Translations under genes and position numbers: made by a program | The notes under the pieces: model-generated | The model's input: the letters and a program-made list of their open reading frames with translations, nothing else | What the model was told of the DNA's origin: nothing | Database searches by the model: none | Shown: positions 9,382 to 17,473 of the stretch, piece after piece | Position numbering within the stretch: position 1 is the first letter of the stretch | Layout of the letters: every line of letters starts with the position of its first letter | Assembly: GCA_947593615.1 (NCBI GenBank) | Contig: CANQDR010000005.1 | Location: 1-64,000, forward strand | Origin: an uncultured Clostridia bacterium | GTDB lineage: Bacteria; Bacillota; Clostridia; Oscillospirales; Acutalibacteraceae | Length of the DNA: 64,000 nucleotides | Direction: 5' to 3'

Positions 9382-9879
9382 ATGTTAATAAATTGCTTTA
9401 AAGAGTTTTCTTATGATATTAACCTTACTCCGATACAGGTCATCAGTAAAATTAAATCAAAAACGGTTTTTGCACGTAGATTAAATAAAGGTGATGAAGA
9501 ATTTGAAGGAAGTTTTACAAATAACAGTTTTAAAATCCGCTTTATACTTCCCGGAAATATCTGGGTACACCAAGGTTATAACCCCATTTTTTACGGAAAA
9601 ACAGAAAAGATTATGGAATACACAAAACTGAGGATAAAAATGCGTCCGGATATTTTGGGTTACTTTGTATTAATTTTTTCTCTATTATTCTTTTTTGCTG
9701 CTTTAGTCTGTTTTATACTTTTCGGTCAAAAAGTATTGACTTTTTTAATTATATCTTTAATTATGTCTTTTGGTTTTATTTTCGTCTTCTTTTTTGGCAT
9801 AGCTAATATAAAGTATAAAAACATGATAATAACTTTGGAAGAAATATTTCAAAATGATTTATTAGTACCTAAAAACTGA
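9382..9879 (+). CDS. Membrane protein in RHS cassette 4, candidate immunity
   Basis: A 165-residue protein with a good AGAGGAG ribosome site before ATG 9382. The first 95 residues form a soluble beta-rich domain, then two membrane segments follow (about 96-117 and 122-143), with a short charged tail. The layout resembles small YcxB-like membrane proteins, but this is not a firm assignment. It is 21 bases after the RHS cassette 4 stop and 15 bases before the next gene, so the three form one unit. Confidence 0.55.
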   Translation: MLINCFKEFSYDINLTPIQVISKIKSKTVFARRLNKGDEEFEGSFTNNSFKIRFILPGNIWVHQGYNPIFYGKTEKIMEYTKLRIKMRPDILGYFVLIFSLLFFFAALVCFILFGQKVLTFLIISLIMSFGFIFVFFFGIANIKYKNMIITLEEIFQNDLLVPKN

Positions 9880-9894
9880 ATTTGAGAGGCGTTT

Positions 9895-10719
9895 ATGAAA
9901 AACAAAAAAACTATTCATGATACTTCAAAAAGTTTTATCAATGATAATATTAAACAACCTAATAATAAAATCAGTAATATTGCCATAGCTATAATTATAA
10001 TAAGTGCTGCAGTTTTTTTATTAATAATTATATCAATAATTATGCGAGGCAGTACTACTGCAATATCTGCCGAAACCCGAACCTTAAGTAATGTACTTGC
10101 ATCATCTGGTGTAGTAATATTTATAATAATTCAATTTGTAATATTGTTAATATCATTATATGGAATTAGATTTCGTTCAATTAATGAAGAAGTTATGTAC
10201 TATAATGAAAAAAATTCTGAAGATAAACATTTTGTTATAGCAATTTTACAGCAAACATCAAAAGATTATTTTGTACTCTCTTATTTTCAAAAAAGCAATG
10301 AAATACGACCTGCAGTTTTTACAAAAAGAAAAAATAAAATTGGATTAATAGATTTGCGAATAGAAACAACTTATTATAAGAAAATTTATCTTGATAAAGA
10401 TGTTTATAACGAAAATAAAAATATAAGAATACGCAGAGTAAAAAACAAATTTTCAAAAACACAGATGATTTTTTTTGCTTCTGCTATTGATAATCTTGAA
10501 ATTTATATTTACAATAAACGAGTACCCAAAATTGATTGTAATAACAAAATCGGGAAATTTTCGGTCTATGGAATGATTGAGAATCCGGATGAACAAAATA
10601 TTGATATAGTTAATATAAACGGATGTGAGCATCGGTTGGTTAATAGTATAAATAACAATATCTTCATTAACAGAAAAGAGATTATCAGATCTCATGATAA
10701 GATGTTTAGTAAAACATAA
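9895..10719 (+). CDS. Second membrane protein in RHS cassette 4
   Basis: A 274-residue protein with a GAGAGG ribosome site before ATG 9895. It has two strong membrane segments (about residues 27-50 and 68-92), a polar N-end, and a large Lys/Asn-rich C-terminal domain. I recognise no family. Two small membrane genes after one tip may mean a two-part immunity function or a leftover pair from an earlier tip. Base composition is very AT-rich, as in the other tip-linked genes. Confidence 0.5.
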   Translation: MKNKKTIHDTSKSFINDNIKQPNNKISNIAIAIIIISAAVFLLIIISIIMRGSTTAISAETRTLSNVLASSGVVIFIIIQFVILLISLYGIRFRSINEEVMYYNEKNSEDKHFVIAILQQTSKDYFVLSYFQKSNEIRPAVFTKRKNKIGLIDLRIETTYYKKIYLDKDVYNENKNIRIRRVKNKFSKTQMIFFASAIDNLEIYIYNKRVPKIDCNNKIGKFSVYGMIENPDEQNIDIVNINGCEHRLVNSINNNIFINRKEIIRSHDKMFSKT

Positions 10720-10788
10720 TGAAAAATAGTGTCCTAACATAGCTATTCTTTGTGTCAAAAAATAATTCTTAATTGTATAGCAAAAGGC

Positions 10789-10914
10789 AACAAAACCAAG
10801 CAGATACATTACAATATGATGATTCAAACTGTACGGACAAGCTCACCTCTTACAACGGACAGACAATAATGTATGATAAGATAGGTATCCGCTGACATAT
10901 CGTGACGTAATGAC
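10789..10914 (+). pseudogene. Decayed RHS core fragment
   Basis: This 125-base scrap aligns with the RHS core at about 8098-8226 (it shares ATATGATGATTCAAACT and CGCTGACATATCGTGACG) but has several point changes and at least one lost base. It shows that the RHS array once extended to here or that cassettes were lost by recombination. Confidence 0.7.
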
Positions 10915-10939
10915 TGGATCATAGTCAATAAAGTGGACA

Positions 10940-11195
10940 ATTCTATTGAGGGAAAAAATTTTAGCTCACCAAGAAGCCCATATAGAAACAGGAAGTTTTT
11001 ACAATGTATATTCTTCGCTTGATATAAAAACAAAATATGAGTGTAGAACAGAAAAATAAGCAATTAAAAAGCTCATCCCATTGAACGAGCTAAAAGAAGC
11101 AATAAAATTGTGGTATTATTGAAGGTTGGAATTTAGCTGAGTATTTTGGCGTTACAGATAAATTTATCAAGGAAGCTATTGATTACTACAAAAAT
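10940..11195 (+). pseudogene. Decayed ImmA/IrrE-family metallopeptidase
   Basis: Translation of one frame gives LLREKILAHQEAHIETGSF, then NVYSSLDIKTKYECR, then a stop in place of the usual Trp/Ala, then AIKKLIPLNELKEAIKLW. After a frame change it gives EGWNLAEYFGVTDKFIKEAI. This is the C-terminal half of ImmA/IrrE (DUF955) peptidases, in which HELGH is the zinc motif. Here it reads HQEAH, so the second metal position is kept but the site is altered. With one in-frame stop, one frameshift and no N-terminal half it cannot be functional. Such genes normally belong to integrative elements, which fits the integrase relic downstream. Confidence 0.75.
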
Positions 11196-11288
11196 AATAT
11201 GCTATTACTAAGTAATAACAAAATACTTTTAACTGTTTTTATTATAGATGTATATGAAAATATTTTTCAAGGAGATGAAAAGAGTTAT

Positions 11289-13025
11289 ATGGATATTCTG
11301 CCTATATCAAGTGAACAAATATCACAGTTAACTCATGGATTTGCCCCCAGTATAAATATGTCACTTGAATTGTGGTCTCAAAAAATCATATTGCAAAAAG
11401 GATTTAACCGTCTAATGTGTTTAAGTTCTATTGAAATTGAACCAAAGCCTTATCAATTATCAGCTGCCACAAAAATTTTATCTGACATGCAAGGAAGTGG
11501 AATTCTCGCTGATGAAGTTGGTCTCGGCAAAACTATTGAAGCGGGATTAATTTTAAAAGAACTTTTGACAAGAGGGTTAGCAAAATCAATTTTAATTTTA
11601 ACACCTGCTCCTCTTGTAGAACAATGGATTGAAGAATTAAATGAAAAATTCCATATTATTGCTCATGGTGTTAATGAAGACAATTGGGAAAATTCTGATG
11701 TTATTATAATGTCTATGCCAAAATTTGTACGTTCAACTGAAAGACAAAACAAAATTTACGACAAATTTTTTGATATATTGTTAGTAGATGAAGCACATTG
11801 TTTAAAAAATCATACAACGAGTACATATAAAGCAGTTTATAAAATACATAAAAAAAATACTCTTTTACTTTCTGCAACCCCAATTCAAAATGATTTATTT
11901 GAAATTTTCAATTTAGTAAACATTTTAAAGCCTGGATATTTAAAAAGCAGAAAAGTATTTCGAGAAAACTATATCGTAAACAGATTCACACCTAAAAATA
12001 CCGAAAAACTTAAGAATTTACTTTATGACGTAATGATTCGGAATCGTAGGAGTAACACTTTAACAAATCTGCCGCCAAGAAATGTTCAAAATATAAATAT
12101 ACAATTTTCTGATAATGAAAGAAAATTTTACAATAGTATAATTAATTTTTGCAGAGATATTTTTAGTAAATATTATGAAAGTGCAATTTTAATAGGTTGG
12201 GAGAAAAAAGAAGTGAGTAAACTGCTTTTATTAATTATATTACTGCTTAAAGAAAATGTAAGCAGTCCCCAAGCAACTATTAGTACTTTTAAAAGCTCTG
12301 TATTACCTATAATTGAGGATATAGGAAACAATGAAGAAATTGAAATTGCCAAACAAATTATAAATTTAGGAAAAAGCATTAAAATTCCTAACAAGTTAAA
12401 ATCACTTACAGAAGCATTAAAAAAAATTAACGGAAAAGCTATTGTATATACTGAATATATAGCAACATTAAACTTAATTGAAAATTACTTAACAGAACAT
12501 GGTTTTAAACCGACTACTTACCACGGTAGATTATCATCTAAAGAAAAGCAGCTTTCTTTAGAAAAATTTAAGTCTGAAGATTATAATGTGTTAATTGCTA
12601 CCGATTCCGGTGGACAAGGTTTAAATTTGCAATTTTGTAATAATCTTTTTAATTATGATTTACCATGGAATCCCATGAAAATTGAGCAAAGAATAGGTCG
12701 TATTCACAGATTTGGTCAAAAAAGGGAATCAAATATCTTTTCATTTGATACTAAAGGTACTATTGAAGAATATATCCTATATATATTAACATCTAAAATC
12801 AATCTATTTCAAATGGTAATAGGACAAATAGATACTATTCTTACCTATATGATTAAGCAGGATCCGCTTGACACCAGAATAAGTAAAATTATTTTGGAAG
12901 CTCCGACAATTGATGATATTGAACAACAATTGCTTGCACTGGGTGAAGAAATCAAAGATGCCTCTGTCCAATTTGAAAACGATATTAATGAATCAGATAA
13001 ATTAATTACAGCAATAGGATTTTAA
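11289..13025 (+). CDS. SNF2/HepA-type DEAH helicase
   Basis: A superfamily 2 ATPase of the SNF2/RapA group, expected to move along or remodel DNA or RNA polymerase complexes. From ATG 11289 (578 residues) the motifs come in order: the Q-region YQL, Walker A DEVGLGKT near residue 78, DEAH near 167, SATP near 194, GQGLNLQ near 440 and the arginine-finger block RIGRIHRFGQ near 468. All key residues are intact. An upstream ATG at 11199 would add 30 residues coded by the ImmA relic region, so I prefer 11289, although its AAGGAG site is 14 bases away. The protein stops soon after the second helicase lobe. The C-terminal region usual in longer relatives seems to be in the next gene, 13 bases downstream. 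I infer that the pair acts together, perhaps in defence. Confidence 0.85.
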   Translation: MDILPISSEQISQLTHGFAPSINMSLELWSQKIILQKGFNRLMCLSSIEIEPKPYQLSAATKILSDMQGSGILADEVGLGKTIEAGLILKELLTRGLAKSILILTPAPLVEQWIEELNEKFHIIAHGVNEDNWENSDVIIMSMPKFVRSTERQNKIYDKFFDILLVDEAHCLKNHTTSTYKAVYKIHKKNTLLLSATPIQNDLFEIFNLVNILKPGYLKSRKVFRENYIVNRFTPKNTEKLKNLLYDVMIRNRRSNTLTNLPPRNVQNINIQFSDNERKFYNSIINFCRDIFSKYYESAILIGWEKKEVSKLLLLIILLLKENVSSPQATISTFKSSVLPIIEDIGNNEEIEIAKQIINLGKSIKIPNKLKSLTEALKKINGKAIVYTEYIATLNLIENYLTEHGFKPTTYHGRLSSKEKQLSLEKFKSEDYNVLIATDSGGQGLNLQFCNNLFNYDLPWNPMKIEQRIGRIHRFGQKRESNIFSFDTKGTIEEYILYILTSKINLFQMVIGQIDTILTYMIKQDPLDTRISKIILEAPTIDDIEQQLLALGEEIKDASVQFENDINESDKLITAIGF

Positions 13026-13038
13026 ATAAGGTGAATAT

Positions 13039-14673
13039 ATGTCAAACAAAGACCTAAAAAAATATTTAATACAAGCATGCAAGTTTTTAAATATTAGCGT
13101 AGAACAAATTTCAGATGATGATTTAAATCTAACAATACCGGATAATTTATTGGAAGAATTTAATAATTTAAATAAATTATCTGTAACTTTTAATAAAAAA
13201 AGCAATGATTATAACAGAACATACATTACAACCGAAGCATTTTTAATTCAAAAAATAGCAAAACTTGTTGCCGGCAGAGGTTATGGTGTTACTACAGGAG
13301 AAATTATTTTAGATAATAAAATTACAGTTAGTGAAATTGAGTCTTTATTTAGCGATTGCAAAGTTGATAATTTTGAAAACGAAAAAGTGCCAAATGATTA
13401 TTTTTTAGTATGTATTAAAATTACAATGCGTCTAAATAAAATTGAAGAATTTTTACATTGCTACAAATACAACATAGCTACAAAAGATTGTGTCGAAATA
13501 CAAATTCCAGATGAAGAATATATACAAAAAATTTTAACAAGAGCATTTTCAGAATATAATAAGGATGACATTATTTCATACTATGATAATGTATTGCCCT
13601 ACATAAAACAAACTGTACACAATCATTTTGAGGAGAAACAATTAGAATACACAAAAATGTGTGATGATGAAATTAAAAGAATTAATGAGTATTATGATAT
13701 ACTTCTTAGTGAAAATTCGTTACCAGAAGCAACAGAAGAAACATCTATATATGAATCTCTTAATCTGGAACGAAACAATTTAATAAATGAACAAAAGAAA
13801 AAATTTCAAATTTCAGATAATAATATTGTTGTTGAGCCTATTTCAGTTTGTATTATTCGTGAAAACACAGAAAAATCAAATATTAATATTTCAAATAAGT
13901 TTGGTAAAACAAAATTATGTATTTCAAATATAAATCAGATTTCTTGTTTTTATACAAACTCACAAAATGCACCTTTTACCATTACTTCTGATAATCATAT
14001 CTGTTGTGAAAATAAATCTTTCGTATGTTCAGAATGTGAAAAAAAGTATTATAAAAACAGAAAACAATCCTGTAGTATATGCCACAATGAAATCTGTGAA
14101 GAATGTGCTTTTATATCAAAAGTATCTCAGAAAATAATTTGTAAAAGTGATTCTCGTATCTGTAAAAATTGTGGAACTTTGGTAGCAAAAGATGAAATAT
14201 TTAAATGTGAAAAATGTAATAATGTATTTTGTTATGCGTGCAATCATGCCCAACAATGTGAAATTTGTAAATCATTAATATGTTACAGCTGCAAAAATAT
14301 ATCTGCGACGAGTAATAAGATTTATTGTTCAGATCACTCAACTCATTGCCCTACTTGTGGTTCAGTTGTTGGAATAAATGAATTACATATATGTTCAAAT
14401 TGCGGCATATCATATTGCAGTAATTGTAATCCTCATAACATTTGCAAACTATGTAGCGGAATTATATCAATTAATAAACATAACCCTGAAATTGAACAAT
14501 TTATAACAGAATTTAATTTAAAAGCTTCGTCATATGAATTTAATAAATTTGGAAATCTTGCAATTATTGTGGGAAAAAAGTTATTTATAAAAACTTTTTT
14601 AGTTATTATAGACTTAGAAAAACACATAATTTTAAATCGTGTAGATTATAATCTTTTTGGAAAAAAGATATAA
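13039..14673 (+). CDS. Cysteine-rich multi-zinc-ribbon partner of the SNF2 helicase
   Basis: A 544-residue protein with an AAGGTGA ribosome site, 13 bases behind the helicase. Residues 1-200 are an unrecognised mixed domain. Residues about 200-285 are Glu/Lys-rich helices (INEYYDILL, then LNLERNNLINEQKKKF and VVEPISVCII) that resemble the C-terminal region of HepA-type helicases, so the two genes may be a split of one long protein. Residues about 320-475 hold 12 CxxC pairs plus lone Cys and His residues, enough for several zinc ribbons or treble clefs, as in nucleic-acid or ubiquitin-type binding modules. A 70-residue tail follows. The function is unknown. A DNA- or RNA-recognition partner of the helicase is my inference. 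Confidence 0.75.
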   Translation: MSNKDLKKYLIQACKFLNISVEQISDDDLNLTIPDNLLEEFNNLNKLSVTFNKKSNDYNRTYITTEAFLIQKIAKLVAGRGYGVTTGEIILDNKITVSEIESLFSDCKVDNFENEKVPNDYFLVCIKITMRLNKIEEFLHCYKYNIATKDCVEIQIPDEEYIQKILTRAFSEYNKDDIISYYDNVLPYIKQTVHNHFEEKQLEYTKMCDDEIKRINEYYDILLSENSLPEATEETSIYESLNLERNNLINEQKKKFQISDNNIVVEPISVCIIRENTEKSNINISNKFGKTKLCISNINQISCFYTNSQNAPFTITSDNHICCENKSFVCSECEKKYYKNRKQSCSICHNEICEECAFISKVSQKIICKSDSRICKNCGTLVAKDEIFKCEKCNNVFCYACNHAQQCEICKSLICYSCKNISATSNKIYCSDHSTHCPTCGSVVGINELHICSNCGISYCSNCNPHNICKLCSGIISINKHNPEIEQFITEFNLKASSYEFNKFGNLAIIVGKKLFIKTFLVIIDLEKHIILNRVDYNLFGKKI

Positions 14674-14677
14674 AAAA

Positions 14678-14703
14678 TATTGTATAAATAGTTTCATACA
14701 ATA
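14678..14703 (+). terminator. Hairpin after the helicase pair
   Basis: TATTGTAT and ATACAATA form an 8-base-pair AT stem with a 10-base loop just after the stop of the cysteine-rich gene. It is weak as a terminator, being AT-only and followed by an A-run rather than a U-run on this strand. Confidence 0.35.
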
Positions 14704-14876
14704 AAAAATATTGAGTTAATAACTGTGACAGCTTATATATGAGTATTTTACTGACAAACAGAGATGTTTCCTTAAAATAAACATATTTTAATTTCTAAAG
14801 GAAAATCATTATGTCAAAAATCAAATATTATAATGTGTTTTGCAAAAGCATCGAGTAATTTAATTAGTAAAATTAC

Positions 14877-14949
14877 AAAAAAACCGCCCACTGTGCGCGG
14901 CAGTGGGCGGCTCGGGAATAGGTATGCCGAGAAACTTTCTCGCTTCTCA
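14877..14949 (-). ncRNA. Candidate small RNA of about 73 nt with own promoter and terminator
   Basis: Read on the minus strand, a textbook promoter (see 14956-14984) leads to a start near 14949. The transcript would hold a small hairpin GAGAAA-G-TTTCTC and an alternative pairing CTCGG...CCGAG that shares bases with it. It would end in a very strong intrinsic terminator: CCGCCCACTG, a 7-base loop, CAGTGGGCGG and seven U (14877-14910). No open frame fits inside. It lies between the helicase pair and the decayed integrase, antisense to both. It may be a regulator of the mobile element. Function and target are unknown. Confidence 0.6.
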
Positions 14950-14955
14950 ATTATC

Positions 14956-14984
14956 ATTATACAAAATATAACGTTAAAAGTCAA
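14956..14984 (-). promoter_or_regulatory. Sigma-70-type promoter of the candidate small RNA
   Basis: On the minus strand, TTGACT (14979-14984) and TATAAT (14956-14961) are separated by exactly 17 bases. This is close to consensus and points to the intrinsic terminator 50 bases further on. Confidence 0.7.
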
Positions 14985-15070
14985 TATATTACAATAATTT
15001 TTTAAAATTTTAGCGGAAATTTAGTATGAGATTTTTTTACAACTTATTTTAACGGAATAAATACATAAAA

Positions 15071-15145
15071 ATACCGACCTACCCTGCGTCAACAGGATAG
15101 AGCGGACGGTAACACAGAGGCTACCAAAAGCCCGTTTTAAGTTTT
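15071..15145 (+). other. Structured-looking, GC-richer leader upstream of the integrase relic
   Basis: In an AT-rich gap, this stretch is GC-richer and can fold: ACCG (15073-15076) with CGGT (15107-15110) enclosing CCTG...CAGG (15083-15096), and GGTA (15109-15112) with TACC (15122-15125). The first and last stems compete for the same bases. No coding frame is evident. It may be an RNA leader or recombinase-binding arm sites. The rest of the 14704-15204 gap holds a further AT hairpin (14767-14804) and the small RNA. Confidence 0.35.
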
Positions 15146-15204
15146 TAAATTATTATAGGATAAATTAGCCCCTGTGTAAATAAATCAGGAAATGGAGGTA
15201 AATT

Positions 15205-16330
15205 ATGAGATGCAAAAAATGCAGAAAGACCATTCTCGATGATTCAAAGTTTGCAATCATTGCAGAGCAAAACAGGAAAATCAAAAAATGTACCGCCGTC
15301 CTGATGGATTATACGAAAAGATAATAATTATAAACGGCAAGCGCAAGGCATTTAGAGGAAAAACCGATAAAGAAGTTACGCGCAAGATAGCAGAGTATAA
15401 TATTCAGCAGAAACAAGAACCTTTATTTGAAACAGTTGTTTAAACCTGGGAATTAGAATCATACCCTACTATTATATATAATACACGCAAAGGTTACGAG
15501 CCAAGAGCTAAAAGAGCAAAAGAACATTTCAAAGGAGAATATATTAACAATATTACACCACAGGATATTAAACAATACATAGCTTTCATTCCCTAAAACA
15601 TGGGCATTCAAAACTCAAAATGCTTATCTTTCAGTACTTTCACTTATTTTTGCTTATGCAGTGCGTGAGGGTATAATAAAATATAATTGCTGAAAATGCT
15701 AAACTGCCGTCAGGACTAAAAAGAGAGCACTGCAGGCCACCCACAGATGATGAAATTAAGAAGATAACCAATTCTCTCAACATAGACGGCGGATTGCTTG
15801 CACAATTTTTCTTATATACAGGACTTCGCAGGGGTGAAGCTACAGCTTTGACTTGGCAGGACATTGATTTTAATACAAATACAATTACTGTTAATAAATC
15901 AACTCATTGGGAATCAAATACTCCTGTTATAGACACTCCTAAAACAAAAGCAGGAATAAGGAAATGTATTTTACCCGATATTCTTGTAGAACCTCTGCAA
16001 AAATTAAATAGAAAACGAAAAGCAAAAAAATCTGATATAGTATTTTGTGATGCTTATGGTAATATATTCACTAACAAACGTTTTTCATTTTATTGAAAAA
16101 AGTATCAACAAGAGGATTCTGTTCAGAGGCTTACCCCTCATATGCTTAGACATGGCTATGCAATGATATTAGAAAAAGCAAGAGTTAGAAAATTTGATGC
16201 TCAACTTTTACATGGTCACGCAAACTATTCAACAACAGATTACGTGTACACGCATTTTCGCAAGAAGCATACAAAGAAGCAAAGAAAAAAATCCAATTAT
16301 ACACAAAAAATACACAGTGATTACAGATTT
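15205..16330 (+). pseudogene. Decayed tyrosine-type integrase
   Basis: It begins with GGAGG and ATG 15205, coding a small zinc-ribbon start (MRCKKCRKTILDDSKF), then a base loss breaks the frame before the second Cys pair (CNHC). The arm-binding region runs on in the next frame (MYRRPDGLYEKIIIINGKRK) to an in-frame TAA near 15440 and another near 15595. The catalytic part resumes at about 15794 with TGLRRGE, stops at 16096, and continues after it with HMLRHG, LLHGHANYSTTDYVYTHF. So the Arg, His-x-x-Arg, His and Tyr of a phage-type recombinase are all still readable, but at least four lesions make it inactive. It marks an integrated element that can no longer excise itself. Confidence 0.85.
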
Positions 16331-16356
16331 TGCGATATATACGTCATTTGTTAATA

Positions 16357-16380
16357 GTTCAAATCCCTTGTCTTTCGCCA
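16357..16380 (+). other. tRNA 3'-end-like sequence, candidate attachment site
   Basis: GTTCAAATCC followed by CTTGTCTTTCGCCA looks like the T-loop, the 3' arm of the T-stem (CCCTT), seven acceptor bases (GTCTTTC), a discriminator G and CCA. The 5' part of a tRNA is absent: the bases before it do not pair with CCCTT. It lies just behind the integrase relic and directly before a terminator hairpin, as expected where an element has integrated into a tRNA gene. The intact tRNA would be at the other island end, outside this window. Confidence 0.45.
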
Positions 16381-16405
16381 AGGCATTCACTTTTGTGAGT
16401 GCCTT
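16380..16405 (+). terminator. Terminator after the tRNA-like sequence
   Basis: AAGGCATTCAC and GTGAGTGCCTT pair with one G-T pair around a TTTT loop, followed by TATTTAATTT. It directly follows the CCA, as tRNA terminators do. Confidence 0.55.
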
Positions 16406-16437
16406 TATTTAATTTGCACTTTAAAACATCATATAAC

Positions 16438-16475
16438 AAACGGCTTACTCATATAGGTTAATGAGTAAGCCGTTT
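16438..16475. terminator. Bidirectional terminator between the island and cysK
   Basis: AAACGGCTTACTCAT and ATGAGTAAGCCGTTT are perfect 15-base arms with an 8-base loop and T-rich ends on both strands. It ends cysK (minus) and insulates it from the plus-strand element genes. Confidence 0.85.
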
Positions 16476-16495
16476 TTATGAAAATTAATTTTTAA

Positions 16496-17428
16496 TCAAT
16501 CTTTATAAATTCCTGTTGAAAGATAACGCTCACCTGTATCCGGAAGAAGTGCAACAATAGTTTTGCCTGCGTTTTCAGGTCTTTTTGCAAGCTCAAGTGC
16601 AGCCCAAAGCGACGCTCCCGAAGAAATTCCTACCAGAATACCCTCTGTCTTTGCGATATCGTTTGCAGTTTCAAACGCAGATTCGTTAGCAACCTTTATA
16701 ATTTCATCATATATTTCGGTATCAAGAGTATCTGGAACAAAACCTGCGCCTATTCCCTGTATTTTATGAGGGCCTCCGTGTCCCTCTGAAAGGACAGGAG
16801 AACCTTCCGGCTCTACAGCCACAACCTTGACATCAGCGTTTTGTGATTTTAGATATTTTCCCACACCGCTGAGTGTACCGCCTGTTCCAACGCCTGCAAC
16901 GAATATATCAACCTTTCCGTCAGTATCCTGCCAGATTTCAGGTCCTGTAGTCTTGAAATGAGTTTCGGGATTTGCAGGATTTACAAACTGTCCGAGAATA
17001 ACCGAGCCGTCAATTTCTTCTTTAAGCTCGTTTGCTTTTGCGATTGCACCGCTCATTCCCTTGCTTCCGTCGGTAAGTACAATTTCAGCTCCGTATGCTT
17101 TCAAAAGATTTCTTCTCTCAATACTCATTGTTTCAGGCATTGTAAGAATAGTTTTATAACCCTTTGCAGTTGCAACAGAAGCAAGGCCAATTCCTGTATT
17201 ACCTGAAGTCGGCTCAATGATTGTTGCGCCGTCTTTAAGTATGCCCTTTGCCTCTGCATCTTCAATCATAGCCTTTGCAATTCTGTCTTTAACGCTTCCT
17301 GCCGGATTAAAATACTCAAGCTTTGCAAGAATAGTCGCAGATGTTGAATATTTATTTTCTATGTTCGTAAGCTCAACAATCGGAGTTTTTCCTATAAGCT
17401 CCGTCATACTTTTATATATTTTAGCCAT
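16496..17428 (-). CDS. cysK: Cysteine synthase (O-acetylserine sulfhydrylase)
   Basis: A PLP enzyme that makes cysteine from O-acetylserine and sulfide in the cytoplasm. The 310 residues match the usual length of about 300-320. PLP lysine 47 lies in NPAGSVKDR, the substrate loop is TSGNTGIG (74-81), the phosphate-binding loop is GTGGTLSG (181-188) and SSGAS is near 268. AAAGGA precedes the ATG. It lies 45 bases downstream of metY on the same strand, so the two are likely cotranscribed for sulfide assimilation. A bidirectional terminator ends it. Confidence 0.96.
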   Translation of the reverse strand: MAKIYKSMTELIGKTPIVELTNIENKYSTSATILAKLEYFNPAGSVKDRIAKAMIEDAEAKGILKDGATIIEPTSGNTGIGLASVATAKGYKTILTMPETMSIERRNLLKAYGAEIVLTDGSKGMSGAIAKANELKEEIDGSVILGQFVNPANPETHFKTTGPEIWQDTDGKVDIFVAGVGTGGTLSGVGKYLKSQNADVKVVAVEPEGSPVLSEGHGGPHKIQGIGAGFVPDTLDTEIYDEIIKVANESAFETANDIAKTEGILVGISSGASLWAALELAKRPENAGKTIVALLPDTGERYLSTGIYKD

Positions 17429-17473
17429 AAAATCAAATCCTTTCAGTAATTTCGTAATAAAATTTTTAATATT

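Noticed and set aside
14811..14858. 15-codon frame with AAAGGA ahead (MSKIKYYNVFCKSIE)
   Set aside because: Too short to support, with no partner gene. It could be a leader peptide or a remnant, but nothing confirms it.
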